From NCBI GenBank assembly GCA_009823505.1, contig VZQC01005910.1:639760-703759 (forward strand): 64,000 nucleotides of DNA, in the 5' to 3' direction. The notes beneath the pieces were generated by a model. The model did not search any database. It was not told the DNA's origin and saw nothing but the letters and a program-made list of their open reading frames with translations. Position 1 is the stretch's first letter. Every line of letters begins with the position of its first letter. Shown here in pieces: positions 22,155 through 32,775 of the stretch. This DNA is from Rhizomys pruinosus. Taxonomy: Eukaryota; Chordata; Mammalia; Rodentia; Spalacidae. The position numbers were made by a program, and so were the translations under genes.

Positions 22155-22377
22155 TACTTCTTATTTTGTATTTTTATGTGTAAGAGTGTATGGCCTCTGC
22201 AGGTAAGGGAAGTGCACCCATGTTTTGCAATACCAGAGGAGGTCACAGAAGAGGGTTTTTAGATCCCCTGGAATCAATATTAAGAATGTTTGTTTAGCTG
22301 CCATGTGGGTGCTGGACCAAACCCAGGTCTCTGAGAACAGCCAGGGCTCGTAACCACTGAGCCATCTCTCCAGCACC
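22155..22377 (-). mobile_element. B2-type SINE (copy 1)
   Basis: Reversed: 'gaggaggtcacagaagaggg', 'tgccatgtgggtgctgga', 'cactgagccatctctccagc'. Several bases of the B box region present at 30,235-30,449 are lost here. Confidence 0.85.
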
Positions 22378-22584
22378 AGGGACAAAAATGTTGAAAGGAG
22401 AATATAGTCTGAGAATAGTCAGGAGACAAGAGAAACTGAGGCCGATCATTACTGATGAGCGTAGATGAATTAGGCGTACTTGTAGAGCTGCACAAGAACA
22501 ACAAGGATTTTTTTTAAGGTATTTGTACTTCGTCTGTGGAACAAATACAAGGAAGAATTTGGTTTCATTTCTATTTTTTTTTTT

Positions 22585-22799
22585 TAAAATGGGTGTTATG
22601 GGTGTACTGTCCTGCCTGTAACATAGGTGTACCCATGTCGTGCGATACCGCAGAGGTCAAAGAAGGGTGTCAGATTCCCCTGAACTGGAGTTAAAGAACG
22701 GTTCTTAGCTGCTATGTGGGTGCTGGGAATCGAACCTGGGTCCTCGTGCAAAGAGCATCAGTGCTCTTAAACAACCACTAAGGCCATCTCTCCAGCCCC
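22585..22799 (-). mobile_element. B2 SINE, indel-damaged (copy 1)
   Basis: Reversed: 'gtacccatgtcgtgcgatac', 'gtgctgggaatcgaacctgg', 'ctctccagcccc'. Extra bases such as 'ccactaaggcc' preceded by an added caac are absent or different in the partner at 30,655. Confidence 0.9.
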
Positions 22800-23466
22800 A
22801 TTGGTTTCATTTCTAATCTACTTTTCTAATATTTGATTATGCACTATATATATATCTATAGATATATATCTATAATGATCCTACCGGGGCAAAATAATAT
22901 AAATATATGCAAGTAGAAAACTGCAAAGGAAACGAAATTATCCTGTTTTCCTGGGATAGTCCTACGATGCAAAAAGATCCTTTCCATTCCCAGCAGACTC
23001 AGTGGAATTAGCACACAACAGCAGGGTATGCTCTCACAGGTAAATCATGTTATAACATAGTAGAGCGAGAGGAAGGGAGTAGAGCCTATTCCAAAAACAC
23101 AGGATAATTGATTCCCAAATGAGCACCTCTGAGGCCTGAAATTAGAATGCAATAATAGCATGCTTCCTTTGTATTAATAATGAGTTTCCAACTGTATTTT
23201 AAACAAGTATCTCCTTCTCCCCCATACAAGTAAGTGCTATTCGCCTCTCACACGCTCAAAGACCTTTATTTTTTATTAAACACAAAGGGAAGAACATAAT
23301 AGAAATCAGAGCAGTAAAGGGTTTAAAAAAGCAGAGAATAAGTGATGTTGGATCCCCAACTTCATTGACAAAACAACAGCTATAAATGCAACAACCATGG
23401 GAGGGAAAGACACCAATGTAGTATATTGGGTTCATTCACGTCTGCCTGTACATACCCATGTTGTGA

Positions 23467-24031
23467 TGATTATTTAGACTTTAAAAGTTATCAAAGAACT
23501 TTTAAAAATAAGNCACAAATACGTATTTAAAGTTAGTAAATATAAGAATATAGTATATATAACACATATACACACATATGTATTATAATATAATATGTAT
23601 ATATAATACATATACACATATATATTATATATACATATTGTTTGACACATATCATGGACCATACATCTGTAGTGTATGTGTGTGTGTGTTTAAGAGCTGA
23701 CTCTTATGGATGTAGGCGATAACAAGCCCAAACCTATCAGGCTAAACAAGTGGGATGGAGATACAAGGAAGTTAAGTTTATGTCTGGTTTTGGAAGGCAT
23801 ATTGGAGACAATTCCCCTTCAGAGAATCATGGTCTTTTCTCTTAGGCCTGCAACTGATTAGGTGGGGCTTATTCACGTTAGGAAGAATAATCTATTGCTC
23901 AATTACTACTGATTTAAATGGTTATCATATCTAACAAATACTTTGCAGCAACATATCAACTAGGTACCTTAGCATAGCCAAATAGACAGTATGTTAAAAT
24001 TTAACAATATAATATTTATCTTAGCATAGTG

Positions 24032-24035
<4 letters not shown>
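23467..24035. other. Spacer between the two duplicated segments
   Basis: AT-rich (23,530-23,640 is alternating TA/CA) with one ambiguous base at 23,513. 23,690-24,000 has the flavour of an old mammalian repeat ('tttaaatggttatcatatct', 'ctttgcagcaacatatcaac'), family uncertain. Confidence 0.55.

Positions 24036-24070
<35 letters not shown>
24036..24070. repeat. (TA)n microsatellite
   Basis: About 17 uninterrupted TA units at the left edge of copy 2. Confidence 0.95.
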
Positions 24071-24071
<1 letters not shown>

Positions 24072-24076
<5 letters not shown>

Positions 24077-24237
24077 TGTGTGTGCATGCCCAAGGAAGCC
24101 AGAAGAGAACATAAGACCCCCTGGAACTAGAGTTGTGAACAGTTGTTGGTCAACATGTGAGTGCTGGGAACAAAACCCAGACCCTCTGCAAGAACTGCCA
24201 ATGTTCTTAATTTCTGAGCACTCTCTCTAGCCTCTGC
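24072..24237 (-). mobile_element. B2-type SINE (copy 2)
   Basis: Partner of 15,863-16,026, with 'gtgagtgctgggaacaaaac' intact. Confidence 0.82.
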
Positions 24238-24472
24238 CATTTTATTTCATAGGAGAGATCACATGGCTGATTTGGGGTAAAATGAACTTATGGTCCCAAT
24301 AGGATGTCTGTACAGTCATGCTAGAGTAGATGTTAGAATATAAGACTAGACCTTCATGGAAATGACAGAGTTCAAATGGACAGACACATTTTAACCACAT
24401 GAGTAGAAGATGAGATAAGGGGAAAGGAGATCTCAGACTTGAAACATGAGGAAAAAACAAACAAATAAACAC

Positions 24473-24631
24473 ATTCTTTTTATTTATTTTATTTTTTAAT
24501 TTTATTTTATGACTGTATTGCCTGTATGTATGGGAACTAGAGTTACAGATGGTGTTAGCTGCCATGAGAGTGCTGGGAATCGAACCCAGGTCCTCTGTAA
24601 GATAAATGCTAAGCCATTTCACCAGCCCCTA
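24473..24631 (-). mobile_element. B2-type SINE, short (copy 2)
   Basis: Partner of 16,265-16,424. 'gtgctgggaatcgaacccag' marks the B box. Confidence 0.78.
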
Positions 24632-25166
24632 AACAAACAAATTTTACAGTGATATGAGAACTAAAGGAGGCAACTGCAGAGATACACTGAAATAATTTCA
24701 ATAGCAGACTGAAGATGTTCCCAAAGACATCACTTCACAGAAGGTTCAAGACATTTCCACCAGTGTCCAGTGTCAATGGGATAAATAGAGCAGAGCTTGA
24801 GACAAGCTTTGCAAAGTATAGGTGACCTCCAGTGCAGGTCATCTTAGATCTTTGAGCCACTTCTTAAGTGGGAAAACAAGCACAATAGCTATTTTTTAAT
24901 GTAGAGCATGTTGGAATGCAAGAATTAATTGGTATTCTTGAAATTCCAGGTTCCTTGAGAACAAAGATGTGAACCTGAGTTCCCACTGAAAATCTCTGGG
25001 CCAGCTTTGAGACCACTCCTTTGTGGTGGTAGAAACACCAGGTTAAAGCAGATTAAAGACCAAGGCTAGAAACAAAGGGCTTTGAGATAGTGCCTGCTGC
25101 CCAGCATGATGGAAGGGCAGGGTGGGACTCAGAAGTGTGAAAATAAAGCAGGATTGAAGGAAGGTT

Positions 25167-25232
25167 TCCTCCCTCCCTCCGTCCCTCCTTCCCTCCTTCT
25201 CTCTCCGTTCTTCCTTCCTTCTCTTTCTTTAA
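25167..25232. repeat. Pyrimidine-rich tract (copy 2)
   Basis: C/T-only tandem ccct/ttcc units; partner of 16,958-17,025. Confidence 0.85.
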
Positions 25233-25444
25233 TCCTCCAATCTTTGTCTCTTTTTGTGGCTTTATAGCACCTGTGTACTTGCCTAAATGGGAAAGCATAA
25301 ACATAGGAGAAAGGATAATTCTGGAAAAGACTATTTAAAACTAGAAGCAAGTTGTGTAGGAACTAAATGAATGGAGTTTAATTTCAAGTTATCAAGACTA
25401 AAGAGAAAAAGTCCAGGTTAAAAGTTAGTATTAGAAATATTAGA

Positions 25445-25591
25445 GTGCTGGGTGTGGTGGCGCACGCCTTTAATCCTAGCACTTGGGAGGCAGAGGCAGG
25501 TGAATCTTTGTGAGTTCAAGGCCAGCCTGGTCTACAGAGTGAGTTCCAGGACAGCTGGGGCTACAGGGAGACCCTGTCTTAAAAAGACCAA
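25445..25591 (+). mobile_element. B1 SINE (copy 2)
   Basis: Near-consensus B1: gctgggtgtggtggcgcacg, 'aatcctagcacttgggaggc', 'gccagcctggtctacagagt', 'accctgtcttaaaaag'. Confidence 0.95.
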
Positions 25592-25605
25592 AAAAGAAAT
25601 ATTAA

Positions 25606-25782
25606 ATGTGGGAGCTGGAGAGATGGCTCAGGGATTAAGAACTTGTTTTTCCAGAGGATCCAGGTTTGATTCCCAGAACGGCCGTGGCAAGTGACATCTC
25701 TTCATTACATCCAGTTTGGGCTTTGCCTGCATGTGGTAGGTACACTTTTATACACATGACCAAAACACTCATACAATAAAAT

Positions 25783-25851
<69 letters not shown>

Positions 25852-25852
25852 A
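25606..25852 (+). mobile_element. B2-type SINE with (AAAG)n tail (copy 2)
   Basis: 'gagctggagagatggctcag', 'caggtttgattcccagaacg', then about 16 AAAG units (25,785-25,852). Confidence 0.88.
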
Positions 25853-25861
25853 GTTAAAAAT

Positions 25862-26225
25862 TAGAATATTACAGATGAGCGGAGGGTTGTAATTCAGTTT
25901 GTGCTCGCTAACATCCTGGAAGTCCTGGGTTTGATCTCCAGCACCTTAAAACAAGATATGGTATCATAAGCTTGTGATCTCAGCACTAGGGATGTACAGG
26001 CTGAAGGACCAAACATTCAGGGTATCCCTCAACTATGTATATTTTTAGTATATACTTATGTTAAAGCATATAAGATGCAGTATATGTTGTTTGGGGAATT
26101 TCATACATAGATACAGTATATTTTGATCACAGCCCTCCCTCACTCAGCTATCTACATATTGAGTCTGAGACCAGCCTGGGCTACATGAGGCCTTGTCTGA
26201 AAGAACAACAAAAGCAACAACAAAT
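25862..26225 (+). mobile_element. B4/RSINE-type SINE, split (copy 2)
   Basis: 'ctgggtttgatctccagcac' and 'ctcagcactagggatgtaca', then an AT-rich interruption (26,035-26,155), then 'gaccagcctgggctacatga' and an aac-rich tail. Confidence 0.58.
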
Positions 26226-27469
26226 CATCAACAAAACTAGAAAGTACAATATTGTTTGGTTTAGAGAGACTCTCTGGGAAAGAAAGGAGATATACAAGAG
26301 AACTCACAGTGGATGGTTACTGCCTTGCCAATAAATGGAAAGGAATGAGCTAATGGAGAGGTCTGGGGATGCCAATCACTGGAGACAACCAGCAAAGAGA
26401 AAGAAGCTCAGAGGAATCTTATTTCAGTTTTTTTTTTTCCTACTACAAGAAAATAGCCCAGGCTGGATAATTTATAAAGAAAATAAACATTTTGTCTACA
26501 GTTCTTGATATTTTAAAGTTCAATGTCAGGGTTCTGCCTGCCCCATGGCCAGGGTCTTTTTGCTGCAGGGAGAAGGCATCTTGTGTCTAAGGAAGCCCAT
26601 GCAAGAGGAAGATGTGAATTGGGAGAAAACCTAAGAGCCAGGAGTCGCTGGGTAGAGCAGAGCCAGTTTCTTGGCAGCCCGTTCTCTGCTGTGTGAAGGT
26701 TCTCTTCCATTCTTGGGGAATCTCTCATCTCTACATTGACTCCCTTCATCCTCTACCAGTTGTATCAACAAAAACACAAGAATGTGGGGTTTCATGTTCT
26801 GACAGGTGAATTTTGTGGTGCACCTTCAAACCACAGCAGAAAAACTTGAGGAAAGGGGATGAGATACATATTGAGAAAGTTCCACCATGGATCAGCCATG
26901 TTTTTGGACAGCAGAGGAAAGCGCCACTGATAAGTAATAATGCCTATGTCTTCTTGGTCTGAATTAAAGGCTTGAGGGCTCCTCCACTAACAATGAGGGT
27001 TCTCTTTCCCTCCAACTAATCCAAAGCAGTTCAGATAAGGTCAGAGCCTTATTCGGATGCCCCATCATTTGAATCTGTAAACCTATCAGCCTTCTCTTCT
27101 TTGCTTAAATGGATCAACCCAAAAGTACAGGAGGGGAAATCACTGAAACCCTTTCAAAGCATAGATCCTTCCCTGGGTGTTGGATTTTGGTTTCCAAAGA
27201 CCCTCTTCACATGTGGAGAGCTATTCTCTGTTTGAGTACCTGTATGCATATGAATCTTTTTCAATAAAATTATCTTTGGCTGCCTCTCTATGATGGTAAA
27301 AGAACTTTTCCCATTTTTTTTAATTCTTTAATTAGCTGAGAAAAAAATCTGACCCCTAAACACTGGCCATCTTGGGACCCACAGAAAAAAAAACTGTAGT
27401 AAGCTAGAAAAGGTGACACAAACACGAGGACTTAAGATTGATCCTCAGCATCCACAAAAATAACCAAAG

Positions 27470-27720
27470 TCAAGTGAGACAGCACTGACTTCTAATCCCA
27501 GCTCTGGAGAGACAGAGACAGGCAGATCTTGGAAAGCCCCCTGGTCAGCTAGCCTGGGCTACTTGGCAAGTTCTTGGCCAGTGAGAGACCCTGTCTCCAA
27601 AATATAAGGAGGTGGTTGGAACATGAGGGAATATACCATAGGTTGTCCTCTGACCTCTACTTGCATATGCGGACGCATGTACACACAATTTGTGCACATA
27701 CATATACAGATGCCTCTATA

Positions 27721-27754
<34 letters not shown>
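27470..27754 (+). mobile_element. B4-type SINE with (CA)n tail (copy 2)
   Basis: 'tctaatcccagctctggaga', 'agctagcctgggctacttgg', 'gagagaccctgtctccaaaa', 'gtcctctgacctctacttgc' and a (CA)n run at 27,721-27,754. Confidence 0.7.
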
Positions 27755-27756
<2 letters not shown>

Positions 27757-27999
27757 CAAACGCAAAAGCCCACACATAATGTAATAAGCAAGGAAAGTAT
27801 TTAGATCTCTCTCTGTTGATCTCATTCTCTCTCTCTCTTTCTTTCTCTCTCTTTGTATGTTTTTACTTTAAAATATGCTTTGAAATTTTCACATACTAGC
27901 TTCTTATCAGGGTAGAAAAATCTGGCATTTTAGGATAAGCCCAGGATATAATGGTCTAGGGGCTAAAGAGATGGATCAGTGTTTAACACCACTTCATTT

Positions 28000-28150
28000 T
28001 TTTTTTTTTTTTGGTCTTTTTGAGACAGGGTCTCCCTGTAGCTCTGGCTGTCCTGGAACTCACTCTGTAGACCAAGCTGGCCTTGAACTCACAGACATCC
28101 ACCTGCCCTTGCCTCCCAAGTACTAGGATTAAAGGCGTGTGCCACCACTT
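28000..28150 (-). mobile_element. B1 SINE (copy 2)
   Basis: Reverse B1 with a T-run tail, 'gagacagggtctccctgtag', 'gaccaagctggccttgaact' and 'attaaaggcgtgtgccacca'. Confidence 0.93.
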
Positions 28151-28154
28151 CTTT

Positions 28155-28345
28155 TTTTTTCTTTTACTATCATTATTATTATTAAACTTTTTCCATAGGT
28201 CATACACCATTTCTCTAGAGTTGCTTCCCTTTCCATGCCTCCCACCCCGCCCAAGTCCCTGCACTCTGCCATACATGTCCTGCATCTTTTTCCAAGTCTT
28301 TCCAGAGTTTTTTTTCAGTTCTTTTCTTCTTGTTCTCTCCAACTT
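28155..28345 (-). mobile_element. L1 3' UTR end fragment (copy 2)
   Basis: Same element as 20,040: T-rich start, 'ggtcatacaccatttctcta', C-rich tract, 'ctgcactctgcca', 'tgtcctgcatctttttccaa'. Confidence 0.52.
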
Positions 28346-28438
28346 ATATTGCTACATTATATATACGTATATATACATACTTTTATATATACATAAATAT
28401 ATACATACATACACATATCACTTGAATTGGAGGATTTG

Positions 28439-28466
28439 TGTGTGTGTGTATGTGTGTGTGTGTGTG
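28439..28466. repeat. (TG)n microsatellite
   Basis: Short TG run interrupted by ta; the copy 1 equivalent near 20,338 is broken up. Confidence 0.85.
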
Positions 28467-28609
28467 GCCTTAAGCATGCAAAAGGAAAGTACAACCAGAT
28501 ATAAATAATCAGTAAGACCAGAGAAACTGTACTGCAGGCATAGAACTTGAGATCTTAGTAAAAAGACAAAAAGTATAAAGAGAGAGTACTGTTGTTTGGC
28601 CTATCTCCA

Positions 28610-28920
28610 ATTCTTACTAGCAAGTGAATCTACTCTGTGGCTGCCAACGCTTTTGGCACTCCTCAAAGACATGAGACACAGCTTTGTAAACTTCCAATAT
28701 GGACTGAGGACTCATGTCTCTCCAAGAATCCTCCAAACCTTCAATGCCGGATGGGGACTGCTGAGATACCCAGCTTGTGGACTAAACAGCTAAGGGGATG
28801 TCAGCCTCGTCAGAATATAGACTGCCATTGTTGGACTACCTGGGCTGTATCATGCAGGCCAGTGCAGGGGGATCAAGAGAGGATGCATGCTTACTGGACT
28901 TCATTTTGGGGGACCATGGA
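28610..28920 (+). repeat. Interspersed repeat of ~310 bp (copy 2)
   Basis: Shared with 49,680-50,065 (minus): 'cttactagcaagtg', 'acatgagacacagctttg', 'tctccaagaatcctccaaac', 'agactgccattgttggacta'. Open frames in it are relics of base composition, not a gene. Confidence 0.65.
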
Positions 28921-29014
28921 GCAAAAATATGATGGTTGTTTGGGATTGTCAAGGAGGAACTTTCGAGCACTTCCTTAAGGAAAACATGACACCTTTTAGG
29001 GAAAATAAAAAGCC

Positions 29015-29175
29015 ACCACTTCTAACTCTTGCAGAAGACCTAGGTTCAGCTCCCAGCACTCACATGGTAGTTAACTGCAAATCCAGTTCCAAAGGATGCA
29101 ACGCCCTTTTCTGGTGTCTGTGGGCGCTGCACCATGGGTGAACTTTACATACACGTAGGCAAAATATTTACATAA
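29015..29175 (+). mobile_element. Diverged B2-type SINE (copy 2)
   Basis: 'taactcttgcagaagaccta', 'agctcccagcactcacatgg', 'gcaccatgggtgaactttac' and an ataaaataaa tail. Confidence 0.6.
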
Positions 29176-30234
29176 AATAAAGTAAGTAAAAGAGATAAAA
29201 TAAATAAAAGATGTGTTAAACCATCCTAATTAAATAGCCAACCTTGTATGAAGGGCAGGGACCACAGGACTTTGACTATAAGTCAAAGGACTTTGAGGTC
29301 CGTGAATGGAGACAACTTCGGTTGAACTGAGAACCAGTTCTCTGCTCTCTGGCCCTGTCATGTCTTTGCCCATTGTGGGAGTTTGAACCTCTTTCATCAC
29401 CCCACCCCCAGAAATCTCCAACTTCCAGGTAATATGTCCAAATTAACAGGGCTGAACTGACTTTTGAAACCCCAGCAGTGTAGCAGTGCCTCCATCTCAA
29501 AATGATTTCCAATCTTCGGAGACTATTTAGCGAGGCTACCGAATACTTGAGGGGTTTATTTTTTCACGTTAGAAGTGAAAAGTATTTGGAAAAGAGAACC
29601 TCAGAACAACGCTCCGTCCTTTCAGCATGAAGCTAGGCTGTTATTTAGGAAACATATGAGGTGGGCGTGCATAATTGATTGAACGGACTCCCGTGGCAAA
29701 GCAATAGGAAGCTAACTGGAGCATTTGATTTTTTGCTTGTGCAAAGTGATACATCTGTAGTGTTCCAGAGAGAGGCATAGAAAAGTGGAGGTCTCCTATT
29801 TCTTCCTCTTTGTTCCTTTCTCCTTCCTGTTGGATGTGGGGAGGGTTTGACCGTCCTCTAGGGATTAAGGAATTGAAAGAGGGCAGTAATTTCCATAATA
29901 GGATTCAGGGATCAGATTCAAAAGCAAAGAACAACTCATAGGAAAGGATAAAGAGATGAACGGGCTGTTACAGAGAGAACTCTGAGCCGCGAGGAGTGGA
30001 TTCTGCAAAGCATGTTTTCAGCCTTCAAAATGCACAGAGATGGCAGATGGTATTTAAAGGTGAGGAAATCTCCATGTCCTCACATCTTGATAGAATAGTT
30101 TCTAGTCCAATCATGTGTTAAAACACTGTGATTCCATAGAAGCTTGAAAGAAGAAAGGATTTTGAAAAGGAGAAAATGGGAATGGGAGAAATGTCAACAT
30201 TCATCCAGAGGAACACATTTTTCTTATTTTACTT

Positions 30235-30449
30235 CTTATTTTTATTTTATGTGTATGAGTGTATTGCCTGCATGTATGGAAGTGCACCCATGTTTTGCAA
30301 TACCAGAGGAGGTCAGAAGAGGGTTTTAGATCCCCTGGAATCAATATTAAGAATGGTTGTTAGCTGCCATGTGGGTGCTGGGAACCAAACCCCGGTCCTC
30401 TGCAAGAGCAGCCAGGGCTCTTAACCACTGAGCCATCTCTCCAGCACCA
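30235..30449 (-). mobile_element. B2-type SINE (copy 2)
   Basis: Reversed: 'gtgtattgcctgcatgtatg', 'gaggaggtcagaagagggtt', 'ccatgtgggtgctgggaacc', 'ccactgagccatctctccag'. Confidence 0.9.
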
Positions 30450-30644
30450 GGAACAAAATTTTGAAAGAGAGAATATAGCTCTGAGAATAGTCAGGACAAG
30501 AGAAACTGAGGCCAGATCATTCCTGAGTGAGCGTTGAATGAGGCAGTGACTTGTAGAGCTGCACAGACACAAGGATATTTTTTTAAAGGTATTTGCTAGC
30601 TTCTTCTGTGGAAAAAATACAAAGGAGGAATTTGGTTTCATTTC

Positions 30645-30861
30645 TTTTTTTTTTTTAATGTGTGTATGAGTGTACTGTCTGCCTGTACATTGGTGCACCC
30701 ATGTCGTGCGATACCGCAGAGGTCAGAAGAGGGTGTCAGATTCCCCTGGAACTGGAGTTAAAGACGGTTCTTAGCTGCTATGTGGGTGCTGGGAATCGAA
30801 CCTGGGTCCTCTGCAAGAGCAGTCAGTGCTCTTAACCACTAAGGCCATCTCTCCAGCCCCA
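30645..30861 (-). mobile_element. B2 SINE (copy 2)
   Basis: Reversed, T-run tail, 'cccatgtcgtgcgataccgc', 'gtgctgggaatcgaacctgg', 'taaggccatctctccagccc'. Close to the subfamily of the young copies at 38.1 and 62.9 kb. Confidence 0.93.
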
Positions 30862-30901
30862 TTGGTTTCATTTCTAATCTACTTTTCTAATATTGATTAT
30901 G

Positions 30902-30934
<33 letters not shown>

Positions 30935-30937
<3 letters not shown>

Positions 30938-31018
30938 TACTGTGCAAAATATATATATATATATGCACAGTAGGACTGCAAAGGAAACAGGAAATATATC
31001 CTGTTTCCTTTGTAGTCC
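30935..31018. repeat. Two adjacent inverted repeats in AT-rich DNA
   Basis: Arms tcctactgtgca (30,935-30,946) and tgcacagtagga (30,964-30,975) are a perfect 12-bp inverted repeat around an AT loop. The next pair, 30,973-30,992 and 30,999-31,018, matches at 19 of 20 bases with a 6-base loop. The two stems share three bases (gga). Preceded by a (TA)n run. Confidence 0.9.
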
Positions 31019-31514
31019 TACGATGCAAAAAGATCCTTTCCATTCCCAGCAGAACTCAGTGAAGTATCACACAGGGTATGCTCTCCCAGGTAAATCATGT
31101 TATGAACATAGTAGGCCTTTCCATACAAGAGATATTGATTCCCAATGGCACTGGCTTGGGAAATTGAATGCAATATGCATGCTTCCTTGTTTAATGAATT
31201 TCCAACTGTATTTTAAACAAGTATCCTTCTCCCTACAGGTAAGTGTAGCTCTCACCACTCCTCAAAGAACTTTATTTTTTTTAACACAAATGGAGACTAT
31301 AATAGAAATCCATAACTGGTTAAAATGCAGAGAATAAGTGAATGTGGGATCCCCAGACTTCATTGACACATCTATAATGCAACCCCATGTGGGAATGACA
31401 ATTAGTGGGTTCATTCACGTCTGCCTGTACATACCCATGTTGTGTTTTAACTTTTAAGCCCATCAGAAAATAATCTTCATTTCCTTCTGTGGATTTATTT
31501 TATTATTCAGTCTT

Positions 31515-31671
31515 TTCTTTGGGGAGGATCTTTTTGAAGCAGGTTGTCCCTATAGCCCCAGCTGGCCTGGAACTCATTATGTAGGCCAGGCTGGCCTTGA
31601 ACTCACAGAGATCTGCCTACCTCTGCCTCCCAAGTGCTAGGATTAAAGGTATGTGCCACCACACCCAGCTA
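31515..31671 (-). mobile_element. B1 SINE
   Basis: Reverse B1: 'cagctggcctggaactcatt', 'ggccaggctggccttgaact', 'ggattaaaggtatgtgccac', 'cacacccagct'. Faces a plus-strand B1 31 bp away. Confidence 0.9.
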
Positions 31672-31702
31672 CTCAATCTTTTATCATTTACAAAAAAGAT
31701 TT

Positions 31703-31858
31703 CACTTTAGCCAGGCATGATGGCACGTGCCTTTTATTCCAGTACTTGGAAGGCAGAGGTAAGTGGTACTCTGTGAGGTCAAAGCCAGCCTGGTCTATAT
31801 AACAAGTTCCTGGCCAGCTGGGGTTACAGGGAGAGCCTCACTCCAAAAATAAAAATTA
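31703..31858 (+). mobile_element. B1 SINE (older)
   Basis: 'agccaggcatgatggcacgt', 'cagtacttggaaggcagagg', 'agccagcctggtctatataa', A-rich tail. More diverged than its neighbour. Confidence 0.85.
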
Positions 31859-32099
31859 AATTAATAAATATCAAAAAATATTTTATTTTGTATTTGTGTG
31901 TATGTGCATGTGTGCCTGTAGGTATGTACATATGCATACATGTGTCTGTGGAAGCCAGCCCCACCATCCAAATGTCTCAACCTCTGGTAGAACATTCTAT
32001 TATTGATAAGATCAGTCATTTTAGATACCATAAGTAAATTTGGAGTACCACTTTGCTTTTCTCCCTGGCTTATAACATTTAATAGCATTCTTCTTAAAT

Positions 32100-32517
32100 T
32101 TTGCCATTTCATGACATGACATGTTATTTTCACTCTGATTTGTCATTCTCTGGCTTCCAATGAATCTAAACATCTTTTCATAGTCTTTGAATACTTGAGC
32201 TTATTGTCTTTTGAAATGTCTTTCAGACATTTTGATGAGCTACTTGTCATTTTCTTACTGACCTACTAGTTATTGACTGAATTATATCATCTTATCATTT
32301 GCCTTTGTGGTATATCTTTATGGCATTTGTGATTCCATAGTCTTTCATCACTCCTGGTATCATCCCTCCTTCTTCAAAGACTTAAAATTTTCATTGCAGA
32401 AATCCTTAATGACTTTGGATAGGATTGTTCCTAGACATTTATTGAGGCTATTGTGAATGGGAGAGTTTCCATGACTGCTTTCTCCAGTTTCACGAAGTAT
32501 TTAAGACATAGGTTTCT
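32100..32517 (-). mobile_element. Old LINE-1 ORF2 / 3' fragment, reversed
   Basis: 'attttcattgcagaaatcct', 'ggattgttcctagacattta' and 'gaggctattgtgaatgggag' match the reversed L1 ORF2 3' region in order. The part before 32,330 ('gtcttttgaaatgtctttca') fits the same frame of similarity. A B2 is inserted at 32,518. Confidence 0.55.
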
Positions 32518-32760
32518 GGGCTGGAGAGATGGCCTAGCGGTTAAGAGCACCAACCGCTCTTGCAGAGGACCCGGGTTCGATCCCCAGCACCCACATGGCG
32601 GCCGAGAACCATCTGAAACTCCAATTCCAGGAGAACTCCAGTTCCAGGGGAATCCGACACCCTCTTCTGACCTCCGCGGCATTGCACGACAAGGGTGCAC
32701 AAAATTGCATGCAGACAGTACATTCATACACACAGAGAAATAAGTAAAATTAATTTTTAA
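32518..32760 (+). mobile_element. B2 SINE (long subfamily) with target-site duplication
   Basis: gggctggagagatggcctag start, B box ggttcgatcccc, duplicated ctccaattcc / ctccagttcc module. A perfect 15-bp target duplication (aagacataggtttct) lies at 32,503-32,517 and 32,761-32,775. Confidence 0.96.
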
Positions 32761-32775
32761 AAGACATAGGTTTCT

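Larger units (their letters stand above)
15832..23466. repeat. Duplicated segment, copy 1 (indel-rich)
   Basis: About 7.6 kb that recurs in direct orientation at 24,030-31,452, with every SINE, microsatellite and unique stretch in the same order. Its left edge is an AT run, and similarity ends at 'gtctgcctgtacatacccat' followed by gttgtg on the right. Compared with copy 2 it has dense one-base insertions and deletions in patches (about 17.2-18.3, 19.0-21.1 and 21.7-23.4 kb) but is almost identical elsewhere (about 21.14-21.71 kb). See findings for the assembly-artefact reading. Confidence 0.95.
24030..31452. repeat. Duplicated segment, copy 2 (cleaner)
   Basis: The direct repeat of 15,832-23,466. 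SINE consensus segments are intact here, so this copy is probably closer to the true sequence. At its right end (about 31,050-31,450) it lacks many short pieces present in copy 1. Confidence 0.95.
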
